From positions 42,325,924 through 42,389,923 of the forward strand of contig OZ029914.1 in assembly GCA_964023275.1 (NCBI GenBank): DNA of 64,000 nucleotides, given 5' to 3'. The stretch comes from Norana najaformis. Taxonomy: Eukaryota; Annelida; Clitellata; Crassiclitellata; Hormogastridae. Under the pieces are notes generated by a model. That model saw nothing but the letters and a program-made list of their open reading frames with translations, was not told the DNA's origin and did not search any database. The position numbers and the translations under genes are program-made. Below, piece after piece: positions 45,272-58,105 of the stretch (within the stretch, counting starts at the first letter, position 1; each line of letters begins with the position of its first letter).

Positions 45272-48200
45272 GTAAGAAAAGATATGACTTGCAGTTGCTT
45301 TTATTACGATTATACATCTGACCAAACTAAAATGGCAAACGGAGGCTGTACAAGAACTATATTGTAGACAACATATTTCTTCAGACCTAATGAGCTTAGT
45401 ATCTAGAGAACCATCTTATTCGAAGGCACTCAGTCCAAACCAAATCAATAACACAAAGGTTCTGTGTGGTTGTTGTTAGATTCGAACGCAAAATATCAGA
45501 AATTTGAACCGTTGTAGCATGGATCATAAATTTGCAGGGATAACGAAGACAATAGAAAATAGTTTGCGATGCAGCATAAAAAGTTGCATGAGAGAATCGT
45601 ATAATCTCGCTCTCCAAAATAAGTGCATTATATATGTATATATATTCACTTACTATATACATAGCATTTACATATACCACTTATATATATCGCTTATTAC
45701 GTGCGCAGTCAGTATATTTGTATGTGAGGCACAGGTTATAGATGAATACGATGTTGAAGATGGGTTTCTAATCCATAATTTTGGTAATGAAACATCTGCT
45801 TTGATCAAAATAAGTAAAGTGGCAGCGCAGCAAAATTACCGGTTGCCGCATACTTTGACCCATTTGCTGTAAAAGTCTCAACTAAATATAAGAAGCAGAT
45901 TAAGATTGTTGCATATACCTTATCGTCACACTTATGTGTAAATAATATTTTAGCTAGACCAAACTAAGCTGCTTATGGTGTTCGAATGATTATTTCCAGA
46001 TTGTTCGAATTCTGAAAAAGATCAATCAGGTAACTTAACATTTCAGTGATAAGAAGAAAAACCAATAGCGTCTTCGTCCAGGTTACATCAATAACATTTG
46101 TCCACCATAGGCTGCCTCTCTATCATAGTGGACTAGCCTTCTGAATTTTTGATCTGATTGCAGGATTGGCTTAAGTATGCCATCGGGTGAATCCTTGTGT
46201 AATAGACAACGGCACAATGGAAGTTACTATTTACATTTGGGTACATCATGGTTATGGCCACAGCAGTTATCATTTGCTCCCGATCGTAGCACTTTGTAGA
46301 TGAAACCTTGTTCTTCGATGTTGTTATCGTCAGTAATCTGTGCTAATGAAAGAAAATACAACGTCATGGCAACTTATCAGCTCTTCAAAATGTCATATTT
46401 TCGCTCTTCAAAATAAGCCACATCTTTAAAATACAAATATGACTAACGTTGATTAGTTTAGCATTGTTTTTTCATTCTATTTGAAATCTTAGGTTAATAT
46501 TATCGTCTTTGTCTCATGTTCCGGTGATGATGCCAAATTTCACACCGCAGTCTGCTTTTTTTAGCAACTGCGGTAAGCTTACTTCGAATTGATGAATTTT
46601 TATTTACAATTTGAATCTTCGAAACAATTTAAACATGTTTACTTTTGAATTACACGTATTGCAGATGAGTTCCGCCTTGAAGACTATTTGGCGGAGAATC
46701 ATGCAAATAATTTGGTCAACTATGTCGCCGAGGTTGGAACGGATGTAGTTATCATGTCACCCATAATACCTGCCCCAATCGGCATACGTTGGTTCAGTCT
46801 AAATATGGACGGAGAACTACCACATGGAGACGAAGACAAAGTCAATGTTGTCACCTCGAGTTACTCGAGGAAATTTCAAAAGACCTACAACACTTCATGG
46901 AAGAATGTTTTTAAGTATGATGAATTCAATCGATGGCTGAGGATCGTGAATGTTCGTCTTGGTTACGCGGATGTATTTTGTGTGTTCATGGGAGAGAGTA
47001 GAAGAGAAAGCATAAACAAGGCAGAAGTTCAAAAAAACTTTGGCGTGGTTATCACTCTCATGACTTACGGTAAGAATTTCTTAAAAGTCGATTTATTAGC
47101 AATTTACCAAACCCAGTCATTGTCAAAATACTGTTATCTTTAACTTAACGAACAGTCGATGTCCCAGGGACTTTAGATTAAAAATTGAAGAGATGTATCC
47201 GTTATTTCCTGGATTCAGGCGCCATGCAAATCCGGATTCGCCATGGTCCAAACCAGTGAGGTCAGTGGTAACATAAAATTCCCTGGCCGCACTAAACATT
47301 TTTAGTTGGTCTTATGCGTCATAGCCACAGAATTTAGAGATGAAATTGGTTCAGATTTATTAAAGCAACAAAACCAAATAGGAATGCGAACTCTTTGGAA
47401 TGAACTCACTGAGACTCTCAATTATACTGTTTATCTTTTTTTGACAGCGTCTCGATTTTCCAACAAAACATGATCGAGTGTTTCTACAATTTATTTCATT
47501 CTTAAACTCCTCTTAGCTATAGTCATATCACGAGTCCCTCTTTGAAACTCCGAAAAAACTGTACAATTATAAATGGCTTTTTGTTCTGTCTTTCAGTTCA
47601 CTTTCCAGTAGACTGTTTCTATATAAATACATTTACCGAAAACTGTACCGATAGAATTGTTTAAAGAGAAAACGTTGACCTTCGAACGATTTAGTTCAGT
47701 GAATCTTCTGATGAGATGTAAAATGCATTCTATAGAGCAGCATGAATGCGGCTTCGCATCGATGCCTCAAAATCCGATGAAGGGTGACACATTGATCCTT
47801 AGCTGCAGTGCTATAGTCAACGGACCATGGAATACATCTTTCATCTTCCACAACTACATCGACGGAAGTGAAATCAAGGGAGAGGTTTCAGAGTGCGGCC
47901 ACCAGCCGCGCGTTGGTTCCAAGATCTGCAGCACAGTTAAGGTCAAGACTAAGAGGAACGTTTTCGTTTACAGCTGTCGCCTCGAATTTCCGTCTAATGA
48001 AAGGCAAGATCCGAGAAACCCACTGTTCCGGAACTCAAAATGGACAGCTGAGTTCAATAAGAAAGTTGTTTGTTACTTTCCCAAGATCTATTTGAAGTGT
48101 GAGTTTCGAGATTAATCAGACATAAAGATAATTGTCTTTGTTTTTAGGAGTCTGTTTATGAAATTAAAATAAATGAAAACAATTACATCACCTAATTCAT

Positions 48201-49910
48201 CAAGCTCACCATCCATTGTAATTAGATTTATTGTAATATAAAATTTACAATAAATCATATGGCCCTTTTGTACCTTCCTAAACTCTGTATTTAGGAAGCT
48301 AAATTAAAAGGATCATGCATGGTCAATGTACACCATTCATCAAGCTCACAGTCCAGTAAAATTAAATTTATTGCAATATGAATGCAATCTCTAAGCTATG
48401 ATTTCAAAAACATTTTGGCATATGCAAAATCCAGGAATTGTTCTATACACATATGAATTTAAACTATTGCATTTTTTAGCTATTCCATCAAACGTTGAGT
48501 TCTTGTGCAACTCTATGCCTTGCGGGGATACAGCATTAGTTCATGACACAGTCACATGCGAAGCTCACGGATATCCAAAGCCGGCATTTGACCTTCGTAT
48601 CCAGCACCTTTCCATAGGACAAGAAAACAAATCTAAAAATCAAGACTTTCAAGTGGATTATGAAAACCCCTTCATCATGGACACTGCTGACGATGAGAAA
48701 GCTGGAGGTCCTAGTCACATGCAAGCGAGCAGTCATCATGAAATACACACTAATACCCGAAAAGTAACTGCGGAGAAGTTCACGGTCTCAGAGGATTACC
48801 GGATAATGGAAAAAGATGTGGGCCGAGTTGAAATAACCTGCAACGCGTCGAATGCACTCGGCTGGGAATACAATGCATTGGTCTTAGAAGTAAAATTAAG
48901 TAAGTCCAGCATGCACACTTTTAATTTTCTTCATAGATTTAAGTGGATGTTTCATGAAGCTTTTTCTTGCAATAACTATTTCTATTATTTCTACGACCTT
49001 AGGCCAAAGGAATTGAACGTAGCATTGACCGGCCTCCTCTCATCAATTTAGCCTTAACGCCATCCTGAACCAAACAAACGTTGGCCTATCTATGTATATA
49101 TTTGTCTGTATTTATATATATATGCATATATGCGTGTATGTATGTGTATATATATACATATATGCGTGTATGTATGTATGTGTATATATATACATATATG
49201 CGTGTATGTATGTATGTGTATATATATATACATATATGCGTGTATGTATGTATGTGTATATATATACATATATGCATGTATGTATGTATGTGTATATATA
49301 TACTTATATGCGTGTATGTATGTGTATATATATACTTATATGCGTGTATGTATGTATGTGTATATATACACATATATGCGTGTATGTCTGTGTGTGTATA
49401 TATATACATATATATGCGTGTATGTATGTATGTGTATATATATACATATATGCGTGTATGTATGTATGTGTATATATATACATATATGCGTGTATGTATG
49501 TATGTCTTGTAGAACATGAAGTGGAAGCTGCAATGGAAACTGCGCTGAACGACGCAGATGCTGCTGCTGCAGCGGAGGAAGATATTTTATGTAGGTCGAA
49601 GATAAGGATTTTAAAACCAGTGTTTAGTATCTTCACTCTATCATTAGCCATAGTCTAATGGCTGGCGTGCTGGATTGTCATTCGAAAGGTCGGGGGTCAA
49701 ATCCCAGCCACGGCAGAAACTGATTTGTACATTTATGGCTCCACTCGCGTCCTTTACTGAACTCAGCTGTAATGTGTACATTGACCTACACTGTCAGCGG
49801 GAAGATCGGGCGATGAGGGAGAGGGCTCTCATATGCCGAGGCTAAGAAAAATGGATTTGCTAACACTTAAAATCCATGGCTCTCTCTGTCTTTCTCTCTC
49901 TGTCTTTTTT

Positions 49911-49949
<39 letters not shown>

Positions 49950-52193
49950 ACGGAAAGTTCTACTGCTTTTCCTCCTTCAGTCTACACAAAGCAGTACAAA
50001 ATTATGAAAATTTTTAATTACCGAATATTATAGTGCTAGCTTTACTGATAATTGCTAATTAGCACGAAATTCAATGACATACTAATAAACCAAGCGTTAA
50101 CTAATTGTTGGTCTACGCTGGCGTCAGCACAAAACCATGTAACATCAGATATAGTAATTTACCAAAATGGAATTGCAGAAAACATCCTTTAAGTAGTAAG
50201 GGTAAGAATCACCATTTACTGTATGTACTTGTGTACGTATGTAATTTCAATACTCTTAAAGAGGTGCTATATGAATATGTCATTACATTTACATACATAC
50301 ACGCATTTTATTAACAGTAACGACTTTGCTAAATATTGTAAATAATTAACTGAATACTTACTTTTAGACCACTTTGGCGACATGACTATATTGTGCAATG
50401 GCAAAGTTTGCAGGAACGATGAGGTCATGAAATTTGGGGATAAAATCTCCTGTTACTATGATGCTAAGGGACAGAAAGTCAAAATGAATTTCATTATGAA
50501 GATAGATCACTATGAGAAATTCGTAGAAAAGCCGTGTGTGTATAAACTGAAAACGGAAGATGTTGGTAAAAAGTTGGTGGAGTGCATAGGCTACACCGAA
50601 GCAGGCGTATCTGTGGTGGAAATCAACATCATAGTCGGTTGCGCCTTCAGATACCCATACGGGCATCCACATCACACGGAAGGTATGTAATAGAATTTTT
50701 GGTATCTCATCAAAATACACGTAGTTCCTTTCGGGAAATAGCGTAATCCACAACACTGTGCTCAGTGCATAAATTGGTATCATTGCCAAGTTAAAGCAGG
50801 CACAGCAGTGACGGTTGACTAGGATGTCATCAAAACGTTCCAGTCCTTGCATTGAACATGCTTACAACACTTATTATCAGAAAGTCGATGAATAGCAGTC
50901 GATCCGGTATTGATATATAGTTCCTGATCTTGGTATTGATGTTAAAGTTAGTAAATGTATTAATATTAGCATTGGCATTAGTATTAGTATTCATATTTAT
51001 ACTAGATGATCCATTGGTATTAAACCTATTCATAACCCTTTTGGTATTGTTGAACCTGATGGTATGGCATTGGGAGAGTTATTTGATTTGACATTGCTTC
51101 TGAATATAGAAGTCCTTTCATGCTCTCATCTTTCAACTGTAGTTGAGTATCTGTTGGTAGGGTTGTTCGAGTGTGCGCGAGCTTTCCACTGGTGACTCTT
51201 CTAGTTAAAACTCAACGCTTAAAAACATGCAACGGTTTTAATTCAATATTTACTAATGGATGAATGTTCCTTTCTTAATTACATTTAACATCGTGAAGGC
51301 TGCGGAGAGCGTCCTCTGGCGAGTTTCTGTTTAAGCAGCGCTATACAAACTTCTTAATACAATTACAATTGCAAAATCATTTCACATCGTGACAGCGCTT
51401 TAAACTAATGATAATATAAGGCTGTCGATTTGTCTGTTTTTTCAGACTATGACTACGTAGCAGAGAACACTAAAGGCGGCGAGAGCTCGGGTATTGAATT
51501 CCTTTCGTTTCGATAATAATCGTAGTTTTGAATAATTTTTCTCAAGGTTAACGCACAAAAGCATAATCTGTGTTTACTACCGGACAATACATTTATGGCG
51601 ATGAACGTTTAATCTATTGCGCACCGTTGTAGACTTTCAAGGCTGCTATCTTTAAGCAACAGCGCAAATCTAACAGATCTAAAACGGTGCAAAATCTCAC
51701 CTTGAGAGATGTATCAGAAAACCATTTTCTTCGCCTTGTGTGAAGCTTTACTGGCGTAAATCCATTCCGCCAATGGATTTAGCTTAGTACCAGGCTGCAC
51801 TGTTAGGGGCTAACTGTTAGATTTTCAGACTCGATATTATGAATAACTGCACACGATTTTTCTTTGAACAGAGGCGATCATTCTATGCAACGACGCCCCT
51901 TGCGATAGGCCAGGCCGACTTATCTATACTGGTACCTACCTGACTTGCCGATACAAGGATCATCGCGCTGTTTATTTGAATATGACAGTGAATGGAAGGC
52001 GCTTACAACTACGGAAGCCTCTAGCTGATAACGAAGCCTATTACATGTTCAAAGTTGAGGACCACGGCTTCGTTGAGGTGAAATGCTACGGCTCCTCGAT
52101 TGGTCGAGCTTTTACTCCGATAACGGCTATCAACATTACAGTTCACACCTGGCCTTGTTAGTATTTTTAAACTTCTTCGTTCTTGGACGTGTA

Positions 52194-52256
<63 letters not shown>

Positions 52257-55200
52257 TACTACTACTACTATAACTACTACTACTACTACTATTACTATTA
52301 TTGTTATTATTAGTATTATTAGCATCATCATCATCATCATCATCATCATTAATGCTGTATTTCTTTAGCGCCTTTCTGTTTTTGTTTTTGGCCTTTATAT
52401 AGCACATTTTAAATAGCTTAAAAGCGATTCTTGCTAACTTTGTTACTGTTCTAAAGAACGACAAGTTCGCCTGCAAACAGTTTAGAAGGTATTCACTGGT
52501 AGTCTATCGCAGACATATACAGACTGACCAGTCAGTTCCAATCCACGGCTGACTATAGACGCTATACTCAGAGTCCTTGGACCGAATCGCGGCGTACATA
52601 ACAAAATGACACCTAGCTAAATGAACTGCTCGCAGCTATCGGTTACGTTCCAAAGGTTCCCATGCTGCCGGGTATTCGCTGTCCGACATATTTGTAGAAA
52701 ACCAGTCGGGGAGACCCTACGCTAATAGGGAGTTATTGTCCAAACTACAGAGATCACGTGTAGCGCTGTTGGATACCGACGTATATTGACGAGCCGAAGC
52801 TTCTGGATCACAGCGCTGACGAAGGGCGATAATAAAGTTGCGAATATCGTCCAAAAGCCATCTAGCGGACCGACCTTTTATATGACTATGTACAGCGCCT
52901 CTGATGTGTTTCTCTTGAAGAACCGTTATGATAACAATTACAATTACAGCTGCTAAATATAAGTGCAGGTGATAATGATGATGATGATGATAATGATGAT
53001 GATGAGTTCTCTGCCTGAAGCCAGGTTCATTGGCTTTATGCCACCCGGGGTTGAGATGAGTGAGGTGGTTTCCCGTTGCCTTCCTCATAGACAATTGTGT
53101 GGGTTAGCAACTTGTCCAAGGTCGCTACGCAATGGCTTGAGGCAGATTTGAACCTGCGGCCCTCCGGTTACGAGGCACAGACCATACCACTACACCACCG
53201 CGTCCATGAAAATGAAGATGAGTTATATAAATTGACCAGGAATGTTAAAAGATGAAGTAGTTACTAACTCTTATAGGTCATTCTGGAAAAATGCGGCCGT
53301 GTTATTATGCTTACCCGCAAAATTGGCCTAGTCTGTTTCCTACCTGTTAATCTTCACACCGATTAAAATTTATGGCAGAGCAGTCTTTACTGCACACCTT
53401 GCACACCTTTGACACTAAATACTTTTCTGTGGGGACTTTTAATATTCTGCTTCGTATACCAGGACGTTATTGGATTTTCAGGCATTCTCAGTAGTTGGTT
53501 CAAAGCATTGGAAGTCACGGTTTAGCTAAGTTCGTTCTGTCAATTCTTTGATGTCCTTCAGCTCTAAACTTAACAATCATTTGATTGTAGCCTTACTTCT
53601 GGTTATTTGACCTACCGGAATTCGACATGCCTTCTTCAATTTATTTACAATTCTACTTGAAGCGACTTGATTGAAACCTTGAGCAGTGTTATAACGGCGC
53701 TAAAAAAGTCACCAGATTAGATTAGGTTAGAATGGTATTACAAATTAACACAAACAGTATCTATCCGAAAAATTTTATACAAATTTCACGAAGTCATACT
53801 ATTATAAACTGGTAATTTTTTGATACATGTGGGCATCCATACAATTTGTTTATTTTTGACGCCTAGGCCTACAAAGAAAACGTTGACTTCGTTTCTATTA
53901 GTTCAATAACAACGATTTCTGTGTCAGAAATTTGATATTTGGTATTAATAGTAAAGACTTCGTAACTGATAACGACTCTCAAAAGACTAATTACATTAAT
54001 AATGCGGTGTGGATATAATTGCGGAACGGTCGCGGGACTATAGAAGTTGACTACTTGCGTTTCAGCCACAAAAGGTACTCCAGAGGCTGGATGAAGTAGG
54101 AGGGCAAGGCTAATTATTTTCGTTATGAGACAGCTACTATACCAACCGACCTGTCTACCAACTTAACTTAAATCTCAGAAATTTCTTAGCGCCACTCAGA
54201 AGCTGCTGTGGCAGACCAGGTCATCCGCCGGCGATTACTTTTTAATAGGTCACACTGACACAAGGTTGTTCGTTTCAGGCCTGGATGACGACTACGGTAG
54301 CTCAAAATCTGGTAGACTTTCAAAAGGTAAATTAAGGCATTGATATCTTATTTTTAGCTGACTTTCAATCCACTCTCTTTGTGTTTTATTTCTAGTTGTT
54401 ATATTGCACAGACAATTCGTTACCAGAACAAATCAAGGAAAGCTGTTGGATTTGATTTTGTTATCTTATGGCTATTTGCGATGTGTTTTGTGTACTATTT
54501 TGTTACTCTGCTAACGGAAGCCGTTGGTTGAATGTGTACTTACATATTTATATAGCGCCTAAGACTCCTCAGTGGTGCTCCCAACCTGAGAATACCAAAC
54601 GCGATATGAAAAGATGGTTTTCCCCTATGTCATATGTCGGCTGGGACGAAAACACGACCAAAATGAACCAATGACAAGATAACCTTTTAACATACCTTTT
54701 CAGGTTGCCCCTGATTATTAGAGGCAAATAAATCCCCATCCATTTGCAACCCTGTAAAGTCAGAATACATTGACTATATCCGTTCTTTATTGTACTGTAT
54801 TTTAATGTGTAGACCCTATACTTCTGAGTAGTTTTCTGAAGACGTGCTATAGAAATGTAAAATTACGATTACGATTATCTCAGAGCTAAAGTTAAGAATC
54901 ACATGTTGACTTTTTTGTATATATGATTTACTAGATTTCGACCGGGCTTCCCCCAACGGATTAGGATTCTGACTACAATTTCTATTGAAGCATCCTTCGA
55001 TTGATGTTTTCTGCATTATTATAACGGCGCTGTAGAAATCATTAGATTGAAAACTTCTGCTGCAACTTATCCTTAAATGCGACGCAAACTTAGTGGTTAA
55101 ACAACTAAACTTCTCTCATATATATATATATATAATAAATATATATGTTCGAATGTATATATATTCGAGAAACACCGAACCGATGTCTTGATGAGGAACA

Positions 55201-58105
55201 GATCTGAATCGTGATCCCTCAGCTGACGAAAGAGGTTGTTAATAAGGCACTAGCTAAATGTTAAAATATTGACTTATGATTTAAAGTGTTTCGGTGATGC
55301 TTTTTCAACACGTTTTTTTGTTGTTCTTATTTTGCTACAGAAGCAGATGCGGCTGCTGGTAGCTTTTATGTCCTCAGAAGCAACGATAGTAAGTCAACTG
55401 AAAATTAATAGTTCACTGCCTTATTATAAAACAGAAGTCGTTGATTGAATACGTAATTGTGTATTTATATAGCGCCTCTTCAAGAGGAACTCCACAGAGT
55501 GTTCCAGACGACACGTAGGTTTTAAACCACTGACGGAATAGAGGTAGAAAGCCCAATAAGTTCGTGTTGCAACCTGTTCCAGAATAACGGACCGACACTG
55601 GCCAAACGTCTATGTTCTACTGTGGAATTAATCCCAGGGAACAAACGGACCGTCGTTTTGCTGCGAAGCAAAGAGATCTGCGACCAGGCGCAGAATGATG
55701 ATACTGAGATGCATACGAGATTTGTTGATACTTGATACGAGTTAAGCTTTTGAGTCTTTGCTTTCTGGAAGTGTTGTTTAACCTCAGGTAGGTAGTGGCC
55801 AATGTGGACCTCTTTATTGTATTCAACAATTAAGGCAAAAACGCGAGAAGATTCATTGTAATTATTGAAGATGCATCAATGATTGCTTTATGAACTCGAA
55901 GCATGAAAGGGCATAAACACCAGGTTTAGTATTAAGGCTGTATATCGAGCTGCATTATCCAGATACTAATAAGAATGCTAAAAGTTGTCCATAATTCTAG
56001 TGTTTAAAATGTTGTCACGATAGCTGTTGCATTTAGCGTCTGTGAAACTGTCGTGTTTTTGTTCTGCTACAATAGCTGTTGGTCAGATGAATATCTCTGG
56101 AAGCGAAGACCATACTGGTAGGAGAGCTGTCAATGTTACATTTCAGATTTTTATAATAAGTTTTTCCTGCATAGATCAAACAAAACCCTGCAAACATTTG
56201 CTATTACAACAAACGTAAATGTCTTATGGTCCAAAAATGAAACAAGTGGGTTCAAAGCAAAGTACGGCGCCGCCTCTTTTCTCATCAAGTAAATAATTTA
56301 CAAAAGCATTAGCCTTTTTCGATATACTCTGATTCTATATACGCATAAGAAAGTTCTTCATTCTGCAGATGATCCTTTTTACTGTGATACCTTACGTAGT
56401 TTTACGATAAAAGGCACGTTTGCTGAAAAACGAACACGATTCAATAATTGTTTGCTCGAGTGCATGGCAACATCGTAAACACCAGCTGCACTTAGATTAA
56501 TGGATATAATTATTAACGTTTTTCAGTGACATTACAAACGGAAGAAGTCATTAGATTAGAAACGCCCGTTGCAGTTCATCGCTATTTGTGGCGGCGCAAA
56601 CTTAGAGGCAAATCAACCAAAATTCACTCCTATATTCGAATATACATAATAATCACTTCTGAGTAATTTTTCTTTAAGAGGTGGTAAATAAATGTGCAAT
56701 CACTACTAAGAAACACTGGACTACTGTCTTGACGAGAAACAGGTCTGAATCGCGATCCTTCTGCATCGGTCAGAGGGTGTTATTAGGCGCTATATAAATG
56801 ATAAAGATATTTACAAACTCGTATGAGTTTAGACGTTGCTTTGTTCTTTGTTAGATGGACTAATGTCGATAGATGCAAAAGATGCAAAAGAGGCTGCGGG
56901 CAACGTATCTGTCTCCAGGAGCATTGATGGTAAATCACACTTGATTGCATTAGCATTTCTTTTCCAAAGCTCATGTCAAATCTTCAACAGTTTTTAAAGG
57001 AAATTATCTAAACTTTATGGCTTTATAGATAGAAAAATGGAACTTAATACAAAATAGGCTCCCATATCTTTTCCAAACAAAGATATAAGTGATAAAACCA
57101 TTATTTCAATTGAGTCTGTCTTTTCCTAAAGGAAACTTGATTTTCGTAACCCTGTTTGTTTTTATTATATTCGATTAGTTAACAGACATTTCATAATAAA
57201 GTTGTAATCGGTTATATTGATAAAATATTTACAGGAATCATTGTTCGTGAAAAGCCAGGTAAGCATATACTTATGCATGAATATAGATATGTGTACTGTC
57301 TAATGAGAACACCTCAAAAGGAATCAGTGTTAAACATTTGCACGGGAACCAGATCTTACTAAAATATATAATTGCCAATAGAAACCAATAGGATGGAGAT
57401 TATGCACCGTGTTCAAAATATTTCGTTTATTTTCTTACCGAATATTTTAATGGAAACAAATGACTTCAAATACTATTATTTGTTTTCGTGAAGTAGGACT
57501 TTTCTAAACAGCGGAGCGCTAAACGTTCTAAACAATCAAGGCAAAATTAGCGCAATAAACCTGGGATCCGTTGTTTTGCTTTGGAAGTCAAAATTCATAT
57601 CTAACGTTGGTGTGAGTCTACATATAATATAATACCCAGAACTCATTGTCTACATGTACTACTTACAGATTTATAGTCACACTTTATTAATTGCAGTCAT
57701 TGTAATTATAATTAGAAATTATATAGTTCCCACTTGTATTAACCTAATCAATAACGTTCTCTATGCTAGCCTAACGATCTTAACTGATATTATGTTTTGT
57801 TGATGCAATGTTTATTTAATAGTGCAAAGCCATTACCGATTGATAGAGGACTTTCCTCCAGAAAAATTGGAAGAGGTTTGGGTAATGACAAGAATCACCG
57901 GATCACCGTTGCCAACTTGGCATAAGCAGATAATTTTGTAATCCTTAAAGTAATTAGCTGATATGTTTTGACTGCAGCTCGCCAATTCCCAATTGAGGCT
58001 GAACCGTCGAAACAAGACATCAGCAGCTGCTGCCAAGAGAGTTTCGCCCTTCTTCAGCTATTACTAGTCTTGATCGGAGTGATCGTCGGCCAAGTCCAAT
58101 TCTAA
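45208..58105 (+). CDS. Gene 4: IgSF protein with B-C-D-E-F domains, long stalk and C-terminal anchor, complete
   Basis: Exons: 45208-45271 (signal), 46000-46029 (s), 46665-47069 (B), 47736-48098 (C), 48480-48899 (D), 49513-49590 (linker), 50368-50682 (E), 51446-51490, 51872-52156 (F), 54279-54326, 55341-55388, 56076-56117, 56855-56929, 57235-57258, 57978-58105. They total 2370 nt, giving 789 aa. It is the tandem twin of gene 3, but its stalk mini-exons are intact and it has one more (56855-56929). B, C and D exons match gene 3 much better than most introns do, and F matches poorly. The product should be an extracellular five-Ig protein on a flexible stalk, anchored by its C-terminus, with no cytoplasmic signalling part. 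Confidence 0.8.
46000..46029 (+). CDS. Gene 4 spacer exon s (30 nt)
   Basis: TTTCCAG acceptor, GTAACT donor; codes [11 protein letters not shown]. No counterpart is found between the signal exon and B in gene 3. Confidence 0.66.
46665..47069 (+). CDS. Gene 4 exon B: Ig V-like domain with one unpaired Cys
   Basis: [46 protein letters not shown] and [22 protein letters not shown] to TGT change at 46979-46981 puts a single Cys in the predicted F strand. All other B copies have Arg there. Boundaries are ATTGCAG and GTAAGAA. Confidence 0.86.
47736..48098 (+). CDS. Gene 4 exon C: six-cysteine Ig-like domain
   Basis: [20 protein letters not shown] and the same motifs as gene 3, with only a couple of residue changes (for example GEIKGEV and HQPRVG). 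Acceptor TCTATAG, donor GTGAGT. Confidence 0.86.
48480..48899 (+). CDS. Gene 4 exon D: I-set-like Ig domain with CX4C and long loop
   Basis: [56 protein letters not shown] and [18 protein letters not shown]. Same length as in gene 3 (140 aa), with few substitutions. Confidence 0.88.
49088..49508 (+). repeat. Complex minisatellite TATATATACATATATGCGTG with TGTATGTA
   Basis: About eleven units of roughly 35-40 bases combining (TA)n, CATATATGCG and (TGTA)n. It ends only a few bases before the linker exon acceptor (CTTGTAG) at 49506-49512. Long open frames on both strands are artefacts. Confidence 0.95.
49513..49590 (+). CDS. Gene 4 linker exon (acidic/Ala)
   Basis: Codes [26 protein letters not shown]; donor GTAGGT. 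An Ala run extends it by four codons compared with gene 3. Confidence 0.7.
49648..49890 (+). mobile_element. tRNA-derived SINE family B, copy 2
   Basis: Box A TAGTCTAATGG, box B GGGTCAAATCCCAGCC, and the same body as 35311-35600. It sits in the matching intron of gene 4, so it was inserted before the duplication. Confidence 0.75.
49903..49947 (+). repeat. (CT)n microsatellite
   Basis: T run followed by pure CT repeat, at the 3' end of the SINE copy. Confidence 0.9.
50368..50682 (+). CDS. Gene 4 exon E: CX4C Ig-like domain
   Basis: [52 protein letters not shown] and [11 protein letters not shown], then [12 protein letters not shown]. About a dozen residue changes from gene 3. Acceptor TTTTAG, donor GTATGT. 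Confidence 0.85.
51446..51490 (+). CDS. Gene 4 linker mini-exon
   Basis: TTTTTTCAG acceptor, GTATTG donor; codes [16 protein letters not shown]. Confidence 0.72.
51872..52156 (+). CDS. Gene 4 exon F: CX4C Ig-like domain
   Basis: [19 protein letters not shown] (CX4C), [49 protein letters not shown] and INITVHTWP. The first third is like gene 3; the rest is largely different and 4 aa longer. Donor GTTAGT. Confidence 0.83.
52193..52350 (+). repeat. (ATT)n/(ACT)n/(ATC)n microsatellite
   Basis: About 155 bases of triplet repeat in the intron after F. Open frames of Ile, Tyr or Asn runs are artefacts. Confidence 0.96.
52975..53207 (-). mobile_element. tRNA-derived SINE family A, copy 2
   Basis: On the minus strand: box A TGGTGTAGTGG, box B GGTTCAAATCT, body through CCTTGGACAAGTTGC, and an ATC-repeat tail. 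It matches 34860-35075 but lies in a different intron, so it is an independent insertion. Confidence 0.78.
54070..54160 (+). mobile_element. LINE 3' UTR tail remnant
   Basis: GGCTGGATGAAGTAGGAGGG and following bases match the tail at 39028-39110 in gene 3. The coding part is not recognisable here. Confidence 0.45.
54279..54326 (+). CDS. Gene 4 stalk mini-exon
   Basis: CGTTTCAG acceptor, GTAAAT donor; completes WPC and codes [16 protein letters not shown]. Confidence 0.65.
55341..55388 (+). CDS. Gene 4 Ala/Gly stalk mini-exon
   Basis: TTGCTACAG acceptor, GTAAGT donor; codes [16 protein letters not shown]. Confidence 0.72.
55450..55830 (-). mobile_element. LINE C-terminal remnant in gene 4
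   Basis: Nearly identical to 40480-40870, the inherited copy of the same insertion. Confidence 0.6.
56076..56117 (+). CDS. Gene 4 stalk mini-exon
   Basis: ACAATAG acceptor, GTAGGA donor; codes [15 protein letters not shown] with an NIS sequon. This is the intact version of the damaged gene 3 exon. Confidence 0.65.
56855..56929 (+). CDS. Gene 4 stalk exon absent from gene 3
   Basis: TTGTTAG acceptor, GTAAAT donor; codes [19 protein letters not shown], then VSRSIDG. About 0.8 kb around it has no counterpart in gene 3. Confidence 0.66.
57235..57258 (+). CDS. Gene 4 24-nt mini-exon
   Basis: TTTACAG acceptor, GTAAGC donor; codes GIIVREKPG. Confidence 0.58.
57978..58105 (+). CDS. Gene 4 last exon: hydrophobic C-terminus with two Cys
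   Basis: GACTGCAG acceptor; codes [42 protein letters not shown] and TAA. It has CC where gene 3 has CG. Confidence 0.8.

Noticed and set aside
45724..45781. Possible exon after GCACAG in gene 4, before the spacer exon
   Set aside because: In the required phase 1 it reads into a TGA almost at once; no counterpart exists in other genes.
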